Below are positions 1 to 10,787 of a stretch of 64,000 nt of DNA, in pieces (position 1 is the stretch's first letter; each line of letters begins with the position of its first letter). Made by a program: the position numbers and the translations under genes. The notes below the pieces were generated by a model, which saw nothing but the letters and a program-made list of their open reading frames with translations, did no database searches and was not told where the DNA came from. Origin of the DNA: Isochrysis galbana (Eukaryota; Haptophyta; Isochrysidales; Isochrysidaceae); contig CM030936.1 of NCBI GenBank assembly GCA_018136815.1, forward strand, positions 4,674,707 through 4,738,706. Reading direction: 5' to 3'.

Positions 1-301
1 GAGAGAATTTAAAAATTGTTTTGAGATTCTGGTTGTGAGTTTTGGAACGGAGGTCGGAGGTAGTAAGATTTTTTTCATCAAACACAGGGGCGCGAAGGCA
101 AAATGTTCTGCATCAACGGTCATCCGTATGGGATGATGATGCGGAGCGCAAGGGCACAACAAGGCCACAAATAGCACAGGTTGTGACTGACTTCAGAGCA
201 TGCGTCGATGCCGCCACAAATCTCGAGTCGTGCATAGCACTTAGGAAGGAAATTGGCGCAAGTCGCTTATGACTGCAAGTAAGGCTTTGTTACAATTTCG
301 G
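1..301. other. Left edge, no gene recognised
   Basis: Mixed-composition sequence downstream of the cyclin C stop codon. A short open frame exists on the + strand, but it has no recognisable domain and no supporting splice context. It may hold the cyclin C 3' untranslated region. Confidence 0.5.
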
Positions 302-1506
302 CTATCGTGCGGTCAGCAGCCTACTACGCTTAACGCCTCGCCCAGCGGCACTATTATTCGTGGTGTTTGCGTATGTGCGCTGCGTTTGGTGTGCGGCGCT
401 CAATTGCGCGTGCAAGGCCAGGCATGCCTTTGAGCAGCGCAGCCCACCGTCCTCCGAGTCCCCTATGATGGACTGGTACATATGTGCCAGAGCGGTTACG
501 ATCTCTTCGACCGCTTTGGCGCTCGTACGCAACGGCTCGGCAAGCCATCCCGGAAGCGGCCGCCTGAGAGCGTTGCAGGCAGTGACAATTGCTGCGAGAG
601 CAAGCATGTTGTCTTGGTACACAAGTGGCGCGTCGGTTCGGCAGATGTCGTTAGCCACGAAGGTAGCATGCGCGACGAGCTCGAGCGCGCCTGGGTCAGT
701 TGCGGGATCCAAATAGGAGGGTGCGCTGTGCGTCCCCGGCTCATCTAGCGTCCACTCTTCGTCGACGAAGCGCACTCTGCCGAGCCCGAGGTACGCAGCA
801 ATGTCCCGACCCGGGTCGCAAAGCTCGAGACGGAAATCGAGCTCCTCGAGAAGCGCCCGCTCCTAAGAGGCAGTCGGCGAAAAACGGCATTGAATTGAAT
901 CACCCCGTCTCCAGATCCCTCTCCTCTTGCTTCTCAGCAAGATGGAAGAGTGCTCAGTTCTCCCCGTACAACTTTCCCCGTCTAAGCCCTTTCCCCTTAC
1001 CTCTGGAGTGAGAAGGGGCCAGAGTGCCACACCCTGCGTCCGTGCCACACCCTGCGTCCCGTGGCGCCAATGTCCGCTATTGCAGTGCTGACGCACTCAG
1101 GCTTGAGTTGTGCAAAGGGCGTCAGGACATCTGCCAGGACTGGATAAGCTAAATAGCCCACTTGTCCTCCCGCCCCCGCGCCCCCCTTCACCTGCTGCAA
1201 GATCTGCTCGACCCCGTACGGATTCTTCCCCCCCATCTCCCTTTGCAGCGGCGCCATTGCACGCACGAGTGCCGTGGCATGCACAGGGCACTCCGACAGC
1301 TTAGCAGCAACGAAGAGCGCGGTCGGCACCAGAAGTAGGGGATCTGCCTCTGTAAGCCCTCGCTGTCGGTAGAATGCCCGGAAAAGGAAGGCTGCAGTAT
1401 TGATAGCACGCTGTCTCACTCCGGCCGCGTGACCGACACCCATGAGGTACGAGATGTAGAAGAAGGTGAGCTGTGACGTCTCAGCAGGAGAGAAGGGGCG
1501 CGGCAT
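302..1506 (-). CDS. CCNC: Cyclin C (Mediator kinase-module cyclin), two exons
   Basis: Cyclin C partners CDK8 in the nuclear Mediator kinase module and modulates RNA polymerase II transcription. My model has exon 1 at 1506-1192 and exon 2 at 862-302, giving 291 aa. The 329-bp GT-AG intron (863-1191) lies in phase 0. Exon 1 starts MPRPFSPAETSQL and carries the first cyclin fold (FYISYLMGVG, RQRAINTAAFLFRAFY, LLVPTALFVAAKLSE). Exon 2 opens ERALLEELDFRLEL, the usual LLEELD segment between the two cyclin folds. It then has FVANDICRTDAPLVYQDNM, matching the NDxYRTDLCLLYPP region typical of cyclin C. The splice joins the folds without a gap. I chose the Met at 1506 because upstream sequence in frame is low-complexity Ser/Pro. 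The length matches the family (about 280-300 aa). A cyclin K/T-type protein is less likely. A pyrimidine-rich tract (sense strand) lies directly upstream. Confidence 0.85.
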
Positions 1507-1760
1507 GGATGCGGAGGTAGGAGTGAGAGAAGGGTTGCAGGAGGAAGAGAGAGGGAGGGAGGGAGGGAGGGAGGGAGAGAGGGAGAGAGGTGTGTGTGTA
1601 GGGGGGGCAGGCAAGAAGGGCGCGAGGAGACCGTAAGAGGGAGAGGGAGATCTCGAGAAGAGGGGGAGACAGGCAGAGGGCGCGAGAAAAGGCGGGAAAG
1701 AGGGGGGGGGGGGGGGGGGAACGCAGATACTCTAGAAATAGAAATTGAGACATTGAAATC
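1507..1760. repeat. Purine/pyrimidine low-complexity tract upstream of cyclin C
   Basis: GAGGGAGGGA-type repeats on the + strand (CT-rich in cyclin C sense) with a run of about 20 G near 1700-1719. It touches the cyclin C start codon and may be promoter or 5' UTR. Confidence 0.8.
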
Positions 1761-3460
1761 GAGTTTTCTCCTTTAAGTTCTAAAAGCTGCGGGCTAGGGG
1801 GCTCTTTATTCCTAGGCCAATCTCGGCAACACGGGGCTTCACTCCCCAGTATGTTTTCGCGCTTCCTTACCAGGAATCGTTCATGGTAGGGCGGTCGCAA
1901 ATAGTAAACATGTAAACATTTGGCAAACATCAAAACATGGGCTATCAACACTAATAGTGTACACTAATTCAGTATACGGTATATAGTATCATTGTCATTG
2001 TCATTGTGACTATAGTATACTCTATCACTATTCGCTATACGTATACGTATACGTATGTGTGTAATGTGTAATTTGGTGGATCGTGATCGTGGGCTGCGGG
2101 CTGCATTTTTTTACCGTGAGGTTCGCTAGGAGTATAGGTATAGGAGCGTACCAGCGTAAGCGTAAGCGAGTACGGACAAAAAATTCCGTCCTAGAAACTA
2201 GGACCACGTCCTAGAAAATCCTTGGATTTCTAGGACTCTGCCGATCATGCCTCCATTATAGCCTATGGTGAGCTTATGAGACATCCCATCACCTGAAGCA
2301 AACCATCTCCACATCCCATTCAACCTTAGCTCTCCCCATGACCAACTCTGCGGAGCTTGTCTTTGCTTACTTTTGCTACCACATTCAGCATGCGGTGCTG
2401 CACTCGGGCGTCCGCTCGCACCAGAGGAGTTTTATTTTAGACCTTTTGGAGCAGTAGGCTAGCGGATTGGACACTTAGATGACAAAACCAAGCTTGGTGG
2501 TCACTGAAGGTCTCAAAGAGGGCAGTCAAAGCAACATTTCATCTCCTGGGGACCATGAGTAGAAGAGCTCCCCATTGGGTGGTATCAGCCATTTCTCCCG
2601 TTTCTAGGACAAGCAGCAATTCCGACCAGGAGACCCGTAAACGGGTCACAAAACTTGGTGTTGCTGAGGGAATGGTGCCTAGGTACACCTGGAACATTTA
2701 ATGAGGACATGCATGTGGTAACTCAATAGCCAAGGTTTGGGACAAAATAACATGGTATGCTCATGCTCTCACCTAGCAAAGTCCGTCCTAGTTTCTAGGA
2801 CTGGTCCTAGAAAGCTGGGTACCTTTATCCGAGTAAGAGTAGCGGAGATAGCAGAGAGGTGTAAGAGGTACGAGGTGGCGCGAGGAGAGGACAAGTGGAA
2901 AGGGCCGGGATCACGATTACGGATCAGAGGTCAGAGGTATAACGAAAGCGACCTAGCGACCGCCCCAACCCTCGTCGCATATGCCCTCGCCGATCTTAGT
3001 GGGAAGACCACACTAGAAGTGAGTTCACTAGTCACTAGCGCCGGGAGGCGCATTCACAGCAACATGAGCAACAAGTAGCAGGTCCACACAGTCACCAGAG
3101 CTCAGTACGGAATGACGCACGCACGCACCACGGCCCGGGAGGCCAAATATTGACAAGCATATGCTTGTTGCCCACTCGATACCCCGCGCCCTTATTCACG
3201 CTGATCCTCCATCACAATCACATACGTAACACTCGGCCAAATTACAGAAGCACGCGCTCGCCCGCATAATGCCACCCCGATGGTAGCTTCAGCGCGCCGC
3301 GCCCCGCATCCACGACAGCCCAGGTCCTCACCGTCGCCCTCGCGATAGTAGCGCTGCCGACCGCCAAATGTTGCAGGGCCACGCGCGCACCGCATGACGA
3401 ACCAAGGCGCAAAGCCCCACGTCAAGTGGGTCCGCGCACCCGACTCATTCGCCGCACCTT
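1761..3460. other. Intergenic, AT-richer, no gene recognised
   Basis: The stretch holds an AT-rich patch near 1960-2060 with a self-complementary run of TATACG units, and a possible inverted-repeat element (annotated separately at 2190-2815). Open frames here have no recognisable domain. The last part (3192-3460) lies 3' of the casein kinase gene. Confidence 0.6.
2190..2815. mobile_element. Possible MITE/foldback with TAGGAC-palindrome ends
   Basis: Near 2190 the sequence carries GTCCTAGAAACTAGGAC followed by a further GTCCTAGAAA unit. Near 2785-2812 the same 17-bp palindrome appears in inverse order, with another TCCTAGAAAG unit. The roughly 0.6 kb between them codes for nothing recognisable. 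The paired palindromic ends suggest a small inverted-repeat element. I found no clear target-site duplication, so this is tentative. Confidence 0.35.
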
Positions 3461-4836
3461 TCAATTCGATCCTTCTCTGACAGGCGCAAAGTATGGGTGC
3501 TGCATGGCCTCCTGCGGGTTGTGCGCCGCGGACGGGCGAATGGTATGGTGAGGGAGAGTCATGGGAAAAGCGAGGGTGGTCTGAGGCCATGGTGCGTGGC
3601 GGAGGGGCGGGGGGGGGTTGGCGGGGGGTATGCACTCACCACAGGCGAGGGTCGCTCTTGGTGGTCATAGCGCAGTAGGCGGTCTAGCAGATCGATCGCT
3701 TCGGGCGAGACGAGGTGCTGGTTCTCGGCGTTAATGAACTTTGACCACGGTTTGCGCATGTGCCGGCCAAGCAGGCCATCAAAGTGCGGGTCGAGCTCAA
3801 GGTTGTACTTGTCCAAGTAGTCAAAGAGCTCGTCGGTGCCGAGGACCTTCGCGATTTTCACCAGCTGGTCATAGTTGTCATGACCGTGAAAGAAGGGTTC
3901 TTTGCGGAATATCATGCCCGCAAACATGCAGCCTAAAGACCACATGTCGAGCGAGTAGTCGTAGTCCTGTAGATCCACAAGGAGCTCAGGCCCCTTGAAG
4001 TAGCGCGATGCGACGCGCACATTGAATTCGCGCTCGGGATGGTAAAATTCGGCGAGCCCCCAGTCAATCAGACGAAGCTGCCGCTTTTCGTGGTCAATCA
4101 TAACATTGTGCGGTTTGACGTCGCGGTGCATGATGCCGTTGGAGTGTGAGTGCTCGAGTGCCTGTGGTGGGCACATGGGCAGCCGCCGGTCGTGCATGGC
4201 AGCACGTCTGTGCACGCACTCCCCCCCCCCCTCCGCGCGCCCGCCGCACGTCTGGGCACGCTCTGCCCCTCCCACCCACCCACCCACCCACCCACTCACC
4301 CCGCCCCCTGTCTCCCACCTTGACCTCCCTGTCCCCACCCAACCACTCACCTTGAGCAGCTCGTAGATGTAGAACCTAACATCGAAATCAGTCAGCGTCG
4401 GGTAGAGCACCTTGAAATCCGTGTTGTTCACGTGCTCGAAGATGAGCGAAGGTGTTTTAGACTGCGGATCTCTGACAATGTCGAGCAACTGGATAATGTT
4501 GGTTCCCCCCGCCAGATTCATGAGGATCTTGATCTCGCGTTTGATCTTCTTCTTCTTCACTGGCTTGAGGATCTTGATGATCACCTTCGAGCCGTCCGAC
4601 ACCCGAATCCCCTCAAACACCTCCGAATACTTGCCTCGCCCGACTTTACAGACGACTTGGTAGTCGTCCTGCTCTCCCCACTGGACCTGAAGGCTCTCAT
4701 AGTCCCAGTACTCTTTGGGCCGACGGAGGTTGACGTCGGCGTGCCAGCGTGCCCTACGGAACGGTGGCGCCAGGGCGTAGGGGGAGAGGGAAGGAGGGGG
4801 GAGAGGCAGGGCGGAGAGGGGAGCGGCTGCGGACAT
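3461..4836 (-). CDS. CSNK2A: Casein kinase 2 catalytic subunit alpha, three exons
   Basis: CK2 alpha is a constitutively active Ser/Thr kinase of nucleus and cytoplasm that phosphorylates acidic sites. Exons: 4836-4351, 4161-3640 and 3511-3461, all in phase, with GT-AG introns; total 352 aa. Visible motifs: [15 protein letters not shown] near 34-48, Gly-rich loop GRGKYSEV (66-73), catalytic Lys in VIIKILKP (K88), the CK2 basic cluster KKKKIKRE (94-101), HRDVKPHN (174-181) and DWG (195-197) in place of DFG, as is usual for CK2. [11 protein letters not shown] follows in the activation segment. Exon 2 ends [14 protein letters not shown] and exon 3 supplies [11 protein letters not shown] to a stop, completing the family's RLTAKEAMEHPYF-like end. 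A roughly 25-residue Pro/Ala-rich N-terminal extension precedes the conserved part. The coding strand has a (GA)n tract immediately before the ATG. Confidence 0.95.
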
Positions 4837-4871
4837 CTTTCTCTCTCTCTACTCTCTCTACTCTCTCTCTC

Positions 4872-4923
<52 letters not shown>

Positions 4924-4925
4924 TC
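4837..4925. repeat. (CT)n microsatellite at the CK2 alpha start codon
   Basis: An almost pure CT dinucleotide tract on the + strand begins within 10 bp of the CK2 alpha ATG ((GA)n in gene sense). It probably lies in the 5' UTR or core promoter. Confidence 0.9.
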
Positions 4926-5493
4926 TGCGCGGCGCCAGCAGCGAGAGAGCAGAGCGCTGGGAGGGGGGACGGGGGGGAGAGAGGGGAAGAAGGGGGAGAG
5001 GGGGGGGGGAGAGGGGGGGGGAGGGAGTAGCAGCGGCGCGCCCGTCTGCCGTTCTACAACAAAACCATCTCGCGCGAAGGAAGGTCGGGGCCCCAAGGGT
5101 TGAAACCTTACTTCTTACTACTTCAGATCTTTAGATCTTTAATTTTAATTTTTAACAAATTTTTATGGGTCGCGGCGCGGCAAAGGAACGGGACTAGCGC
5201 TCACTCAAGACAGGACACCCTGCCGCGGCAAGCGCAAGCACCCTTCCCCCCTTATGCCACCCAGCTCTTCACTAGCTTTCTACCTGCGCTAGCCAGAGCG
5301 CCCCTCCCTCCACACTCAGACAGCCCCCTACGCCAGGATCCTGTTCTGGTCTCGCAGGCAAGGGGGCCTAATGGGAGGGAGAGGAGCAACTCCTCAGAGA
5401 GGAGCTGTGGGGAAGGAGATGTCTGAGTGGGGGCGCTATACCCTTGCGCTAGGCATGGGCAGCGACGCCGCTTCAAGACATGTCCTCCCTCTT
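4926..5493. other. Intergenic, no gene recognised
   Basis: G-rich purine runs up to about 5030, then a short AT-rich segment (5110-5165), then mixed sequence. No conserved coding signal seen. Confidence 0.5.
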
Positions 5494-5882
5494 GTCTTGA
5501 GTCGAAATTTTTGGTGCTTGAAACAGAGGGCAAGGGGGTTTGTGCTTCTTGGGTTAGTTGTAGTTGGAAGAGGGAGTGGGAGCGGGAGAGGGAGTGAAGT
5601 GTTGGAAGAGGGCCCAAGGCAGGGCACTGAGTTGTAGGTAATTGTGGCCCACAAGAGTGGGGTGAAAACGTGAAGTGTATCAACAAGGGTCTTGAGTTGA
5701 AGTTTTTGGTGCTTGAAACCGAGGGTGAGGGGGTTCGTGCTGTTTGGGTTGGTTCTAGAGGGAAGGGAGAGTAGGAGAGGGAGTCAAGTGTTGAAGGAGG
5801 GCCCAAGGCAGGGCACTGAGTTGTAGGTTCTTGTGGCCCACAGGAGTGGGGTGAAAACGAGAAGTGAGTCAACATGTTGAAA
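5494..5882. repeat. Two-copy tandem repeat, about 195-bp unit
   Basis: Unit 1 starts at about 5494 and unit 2 at about 5689. Shared landmarks in the same order: GTCTTGAGT, TTTTTGGTGCTTGAAAC, GGGCCCAAGGCAGGGCACTG, and GTGGCCCACA followed by AGTGGGGTGAAAACG. Copies differ by scattered substitutions. The pair immediately precedes the Cys/His fragment at 5917, so it may be part of the same element. Confidence 0.85.
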
Positions 5883-5916
5883 AACAGAGGCACAAGTTGC
5901 TCTCCGTAGGAGATTG

Positions 5917-6396
5917 ATGGTTGTGAAGTGCCCTCCCATGTTGGGTGCACTGATGGTATCGTCGAATCGCCGCTGCCAGCGGCCGCGCGTCGGCCGCCCA
6001 CGCTTACACGACGAGCACCTGTGCGGAGAAGATGAGGACATGTCAGAGCATGTTATCAGGAACGTGCCTAAGTGGGCGATCGAGCGTGGGCGCGCCTACT
6101 GCGGCTTATACTCCTGCCCGGAAGCAGCTACTAAGGTGAGTAGCTCCTCCCATCGACATAAGCAGGCACCGCGGGCTAAAGCAGGCTCAGGCGTTTGGTG
6201 CATGAAGTGCGAGCACGCTTACCACCCAGCGTGCTACAGCATCTTCCACCGTCTCGCGCGAGCGCAAGACGACATGACGGTCGCCACGCCACCAAGCAAC
6301 AAAAAGTCGTCAAAGAAGCCAGCGAAGACGCGCGGCACGAAGAGGCGCCTCGTTGATTCGGACTGCGAGCCAGAGACCGACGACGAGGACAACTGA
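5917..6396 (+). CDS. Cys/His-rich fragment resembling a piggyBac-type transposase C-terminus
   Basis: The frame ends in a natural stop at 6394-6396. It has a Cys/His cluster: CGLYSC, then CMKCEHAYHPACYSIFH, preceded by a basic segment (RRCQRPRVGRPRLH). A CxxC...CxxC...HxxCxxxFH arrangement close to a C-terminus is characteristic of the Zn-binding tail of piggyBac (DDE_Tnp_1_7) transposases. A lysine-rich stretch and an acidic end (SDCEPETDDEDN) follow. No DDD catalytic domain is visible upstream; that space is filled by a 195-bp tandem repeat. If the identification holds, this is a 5'-truncated remnant. A stand-alone small zinc-finger protein is the alternative. The start at 5917 is only the first ATG in frame. 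Confidence 0.35.
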   Translation: MVVKCPPMLGALMVSSNRRCQRPRVGRPRLHDEHLCGEDEDMSEHVIRNVPKWAIERGRAYCGLYSCPEAATKVSSSSHRHKQAPRAKAGSGVWCMKCEHAYHPACYSIFHRLARAQDDMTVATPPSNKKSSKKPAKTRGTKRRLVDSDCEPETDDEDN

Positions 6397-6929
6397 GAGT
6401 CGGACGGCGTGGGTGGGTGGGGTAGGTGGGGCTGTGTAGTCAGTCTGGGTGCGTCTCAGTGAGCGGGGAGGTGCCGGGAGTGTTTGAATGGGTCAGGCGG
6501 ATAGTCAGATGCGTGCTCGTGCGTGTGCAGCTGCGTGGAGAAGCGCTAGTACTCAGGGCAACTAAAGCACCTTTCGTGGCGTGTGCGCGCATAGCCGCTT
6601 CGGTAGTACAAAAGCGTACCTGGAGCGCGTCGAGCGTCGAATGGGGACGAGTTACGGCTATGGGGGCTAGAATGGGTATCCACCCACACTCCCATACCAC
6701 TCCTACCAACCACAGGGGGGCCTGGGAGGCATGGGAGCTGGCGCAGCGGCGCCGCGCCGGCGCGCAGCACCTCCGAAGGTGCTTCGCGTCTTAAGAGATA
6801 CGATATATCGACGTCATCTTGTATCTTGTACGAGTGTGAAGGTCGATGGCTCCTTCACCGAGTGCGTCCCTTGGTTTAAAAATATTGCGTCGACGGAGCA
6901 ACAGGGTGATGTTCACGGAAAGGGCCTGT
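6397..6929. other. Intergenic with hairpin repeat
   Basis: Contains the AGCACCT-hairpin repeat annotated at 6566-6800. The remainder has no recognisable coding content. Confidence 0.5.
6566..6800. repeat. AGCACCT-hairpin element, copy 1
   Basis: The left end carries AGCACCTTTCG (6566-6576). The right end carries AGCACCTCCGAAGGTGCT, a stem-loop, followed by the palindrome-like TCTTAAGAGAT. A related unit with the same ends, interior landmarks (cccatac near the middle, GGCATGGGAG, GGCGCGGC) and right-flank palindrome lies at 38321-38575. A minimal version lies at 37566-37612. Outer ends are mutually inverted, as in a foldback or MITE unit. Confidence 0.65.
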
Positions 6930-7680
<751 letters not shown>

Positions 7681-7817
7681 TCTGGCTCGTCTGTATCCTC
7701 CTCTCTCCTCGCTGTCGCTCGCTCGTCCACACCGCCTCTCCCCTCCGACCCCCTCTCGACCGCCCTCCCCCTTCCCCCTCCCCGTCCACCCTTTCCCACC
7801 CCCTCTCTTTCCCCCGG

Positions 7818-8379
7818 ATGTCCTCTCATCCCGACCCGCTCCAGCCTCCCGGCCAGCCCAAGCCGAGGAAGCTGATGGGCATCGTATACAACACAAAGGT
7901 GAGGGGAAAGAGGGGAAGGGGGCACCTCAAGCTGAATCGGAGAGGAACGAGGGGTTGAGCCCACACTTTCGTTGTATGCCTCTCCCTGTAGTCCATGCTC
8001 TTCTGGAGCTTCGTCTTCTTTGTGCCGCCGCTCGTCATGGTCGCTTTTAACGGCGGGCGCCTATCCATGAGCCGCGAGGAGCTACTTGCCACAGAGACTG
8101 CACGGCGAAAGGTGTGCTTGTGCCGTGCGCGTCGCCATTCGAGGGTCCAGTCCTCCTCACATTGGCTCGCGCGTTCTTTGACCTGTGTTATCCCCTTTTG
8201 CACTGCAGTTAAAGAAGGACGAGGAGCGAGAGGAGGACGAGAAGCAGGCGATGAATCGCGTGCTCTTCGAGGCGAACGATAGCTCCAATGGCTTTAGGCA
8301 GAGTTGGGCGATCAAGCGCGACCAAGAACGCGAGCGCAGGAGGCTCGAGCGCGAGCTGGCCAAGCAGCAAGAGTCTTGA
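7818..8379 (+). CDS. Small single-span membrane protein, three exons, family not recognised
   Basis: Exons 7818-7898, 7992-8111 and 8209-8379 splice with GT-AG introns of 93 and 97 bp, both phase 0, to a 123-aa protein. Residues 1-20 are Pro-rich (PPGQPKPRK). Residues about 29-46 (MLFWSFVFFVPPLVMVAF) form one hydrophobic span. The C-terminal half is a charged helix rich in Arg/Glu/Lys (KKDEEREEDEKQ, RDQERERRRLERELAKQQ), likely a coiled coil. The exon joins place the hydrophobic span next to MGIVYNTK without breaking frame, and each acceptor has a pyrimidine tract, so the model is sound although I know no homologue. The layout (short N-terminus, one span, charged tail) resembles small tail-anchored or mitochondrial/ER assembly proteins, but that is only a guess. 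Confidence 0.7.
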
Positions 8380-9539
8380 CATTTGCGCAGTGACGCAGGG
8401 CACCCTGAGCTGTCCTGCGTGTGCCGCCTGAGCGCACTTTGCCAGATGCACTACGTTTCATACGTATCGCATGAATAGTGCCAGACGTCGCCTTCCTTGA
8501 CTGACGATAATGTATGAGAGCGCGGGCATGCCCGTGGTGACGGTGATGTTGGAGCCGGCGGAACTAAGATTCTTCGCCGGCAGGCTGGATGTGGGCGAAC
8601 CCGCGATGGCGGCGTCGTTGGTTGACATGTGGCAATTGCTCTACTATCGACATTCTAGTGCTTGGTAGCGCTTGGATCGATCGGCGCACAACATAAGAAC
8701 ACGTGACGATCATGATGCTCACCACTAGCCGCAGCATAAGTAAGTGGATGACAGTTCACGCGTCTGCAGGAGAAATTCGTTACGGCCGCACGCCACTCCA
8801 TTGCTGCCACTTGGGCTAGTAACAACATGGATTTGGGGCGAACCGGATATTGTAACCGCACATGCGGCCGTAGACCCACTACTTACACGTAGCATACTTT
8901 CTACACCCCCACTCGTCCAGCCCTTCACTCCCCGCCATCAGGCGGCTCCCCGCGTGCACTACTAGGGGGATTGGGGTGAAAGGCTTAGGCTTAGGTATGG
9001 TCCGGTGGCCCGCGCCATCCCCTAGTGATCCGTTCCCCCTCCCCATCGTGTTCACACATAGTTTACACGGGGACAACTATCGTTCAAACGATAGGGTTAT
9101 GGAGCTGCCCTCTCCATCCCACCCCGCCGCGCCGGGCCGACCAAGTCATAACGGACGCCACGCAACCGCAGCGACCGCCTCATGCTCATGCAGAGATGCA
9201 GAGCTGACGAATTGGGATGGCCCAGACCCAGAGGACCTGAGGGCAATGAGGAGGGTGGCAAGCCGGCGGCAGGCGCGGCTGAAAAGACGACTTCGGAGAC
9301 GATGACGGGCTGCAGCCCGTCAGCAAAGGAAGGCGGGCAGGCGGGATTGGGTGAGGGCGAGGACTGCGGTAATCGACTCCAAAGATTCCGATGCTTGACG
9401 AGCGAGCCTATCGATTGCATGTTGGCGGCGAGCGGTGAGGGTGGATGAAGTAACCGCGGCGGCAACTATGTCGGGAATTTCAGAAGAATCGAAAGAATGG
9501 GCGTCACTCTTCTCGAGATGGAGAGGATCGTGATCGGGC
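8380..9539. other. Intergenic with retroelement scraps
   Basis: The 3' flank of the small membrane protein gene, then mixed sequence. At 9075-9101 it holds a non-LTR leader motif. At about 9205-9290 a segment (GACGAATTGGGATGGCCC followed by GAGGGCAATGAGGAGGG) recurs at about 27325-27400. No conserved gene seen. Confidence 0.55.
9075..9112 (+). repeat. Non-LTR element leader fragment (hairpin before ATGGAGC)
   Basis: AACTATCGTTCAAACGATAG forms a hairpin and is followed by GGTTATGGAGC. The same arrangement occurs at 18521-18551, and on the minus strand near 45126-45150. It looks like the 5' start of a retroelement family, cut off shortly after the ATG. Confidence 0.6.
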
Positions 9540-9755
9540 TTGAGAGCAACTAAGCGGGATAAGCCGTCGGCGTCCCAGTGAGTGACTCCAGGCTCCAGGT
9601 TTGTGCACGACGTCGAATCGATATTCGGCTAGCTTTAGGACCCATCGCATGAGGCGCGAGGCTGGACCACCGGTGACTTGATCTTTCATCGTGTGAAGCC
9701 AGCGCAAAGCTGAATGGTCTACGACGAGGGTGAAGTGTCGACGGAACAGCGCGCG
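9540..9755 (-). pseudogene. Ty3/gypsy-type RNase H remnant
   Basis: The minus-strand frame reads FTLVVDHSALRWLH near 9755-9710, then RLMRWVLKLAEYRFDVVHKPG down to about 9597. This is the classic end of the RNase H domain of Ty3/gypsy Pol (TDHxxLxWL...R..RW...L..Y.F.I.H.PG). The motif that should follow (ADxLSR) is present only in a shifted frame just after the HKPG, so there is a frameshift. Upstream sense sequence is GC-rich minisatellite, not reverse transcriptase. This is therefore a short broken fragment of an LTR retrotransposon. Confidence 0.8.
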
Positions 9756-9905
9756 GGGGGGGGGGGGAACGAACGCCGGCCGGAGGAAACGAACCGCGCG
9801 CGGAGGAGAAGAACCTCGCGCGGGGGGGGAATAATATAACGGCCGAAGGCGACGGATGGCACGCCGAGGAAATGAACCTGCCGCGGGGGGGGGGCGAGGG
9901 ACCGA
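9750..9905. repeat. GC-rich degenerate minisatellite with G runs
   Basis: Repeated units of the type GGAACGAACCGCGCGCGGAGGA separated by runs of 8-13 G. It abuts the Ty3/gypsy fragment and replaces the coding sequence expected there. Confidence 0.6.
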
Positions 9906-10446
9906 GGGCACGGCGGGGCAGCGTGGGAGGGCGCGAGGCCGATCTCGGAGCGAGATCGCGTCCTTTCCCTCGCGGAGCGCGGAGAGACCCCCCACGAGAT
10001 ATCTTGGGACCGGAGAATGTTTTGGACGAATCTTCCTGCCGTCGGCCGAGGAGAGGCGGACGGAGAGAAAGAGAGAGCGAGTCTCGCAGAGCGACTGCAG
10101 AACGAGAAGTCGAAGTCATGCCGGTTTATTACCTTAAACGAGCCAACAATTATAGTAACAGCAAAAACAAAATTCGAATCGCAAATTTCGAGACCAAAAT
10201 CTGCAAACCTGGACTTGAGACCATGGGGAATCCGAATCTATGTGTCTTGTGCGTCAGTGGCAACACGGGGAACTGTTCAATTGTAATTGTGAGCGCGTAC
10301 CTTACACGAATATTCATGCCTACAGCCTTCAGATGTCAGATGGGCAAGAATACAACAACATCGAGCGGACGGCGAGAGGCGAAGGCGAGTGAGAGGGGTG
10401 CTGTGGTGGCAAGGGCTGACGAGAGCGAGAGCGACGGATGACGACT
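9906..10446. other. Intergenic, no gene recognised
   Basis: GC-rich to about 10100, then AT-richer sequence with no conserved frames. Confidence 0.5.
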
Positions 10447-10787
10447 AATAAAAAATTTTCCAACCGGGAAGATGCGCACCTGCACTGAGCCGCTGGCCGA
10501 TGCGGCACGCCGACGCAGGTGAAGACGCTCGTGAAGGTGTCCCTGCAGGCCCTGCAGAGACCCCGGGTGGTGTGCCCCACCACTTGATCAATTTTGGCTC
10601 TCAACTTGCAATCCCACGGGAGCACGATCAACAGCCACCTTGGCGGGCTACTGGCCGCCCAGCGCGCCCCGTTCACCATGTCTTCACCTGCACCTGCACT
10701 TCCTGCACTCTCACCTTCACCTGCACCTTCACTGAAGATAAAACTTCGGGCACCAGCACCTTCCCAGTTGGAAAATTTTTTTATTGA
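10447..10787. mobile_element. MITE-like element with terminal inverted repeats of about 27 bp
   Basis: The left end reads AATAAAAAATTTTCCAACCG then GGAAG. The right end, reverse complemented, reads AATAAAAAAATTTTCCAACT then GGGAAG, so the two ends are near-perfect inverted repeats. The 340-bp interior has no coding content but includes short CACCTGCA repeats. Flanks both carry TGACGAC-like sequence, but I cannot define a precise target-site duplication. Confidence 0.6.

Noticed and set aside
2737-3078. 113-residue open frame
   Set aside because: It starts in a putative foldback element and has no recognisable domain or splice partner.
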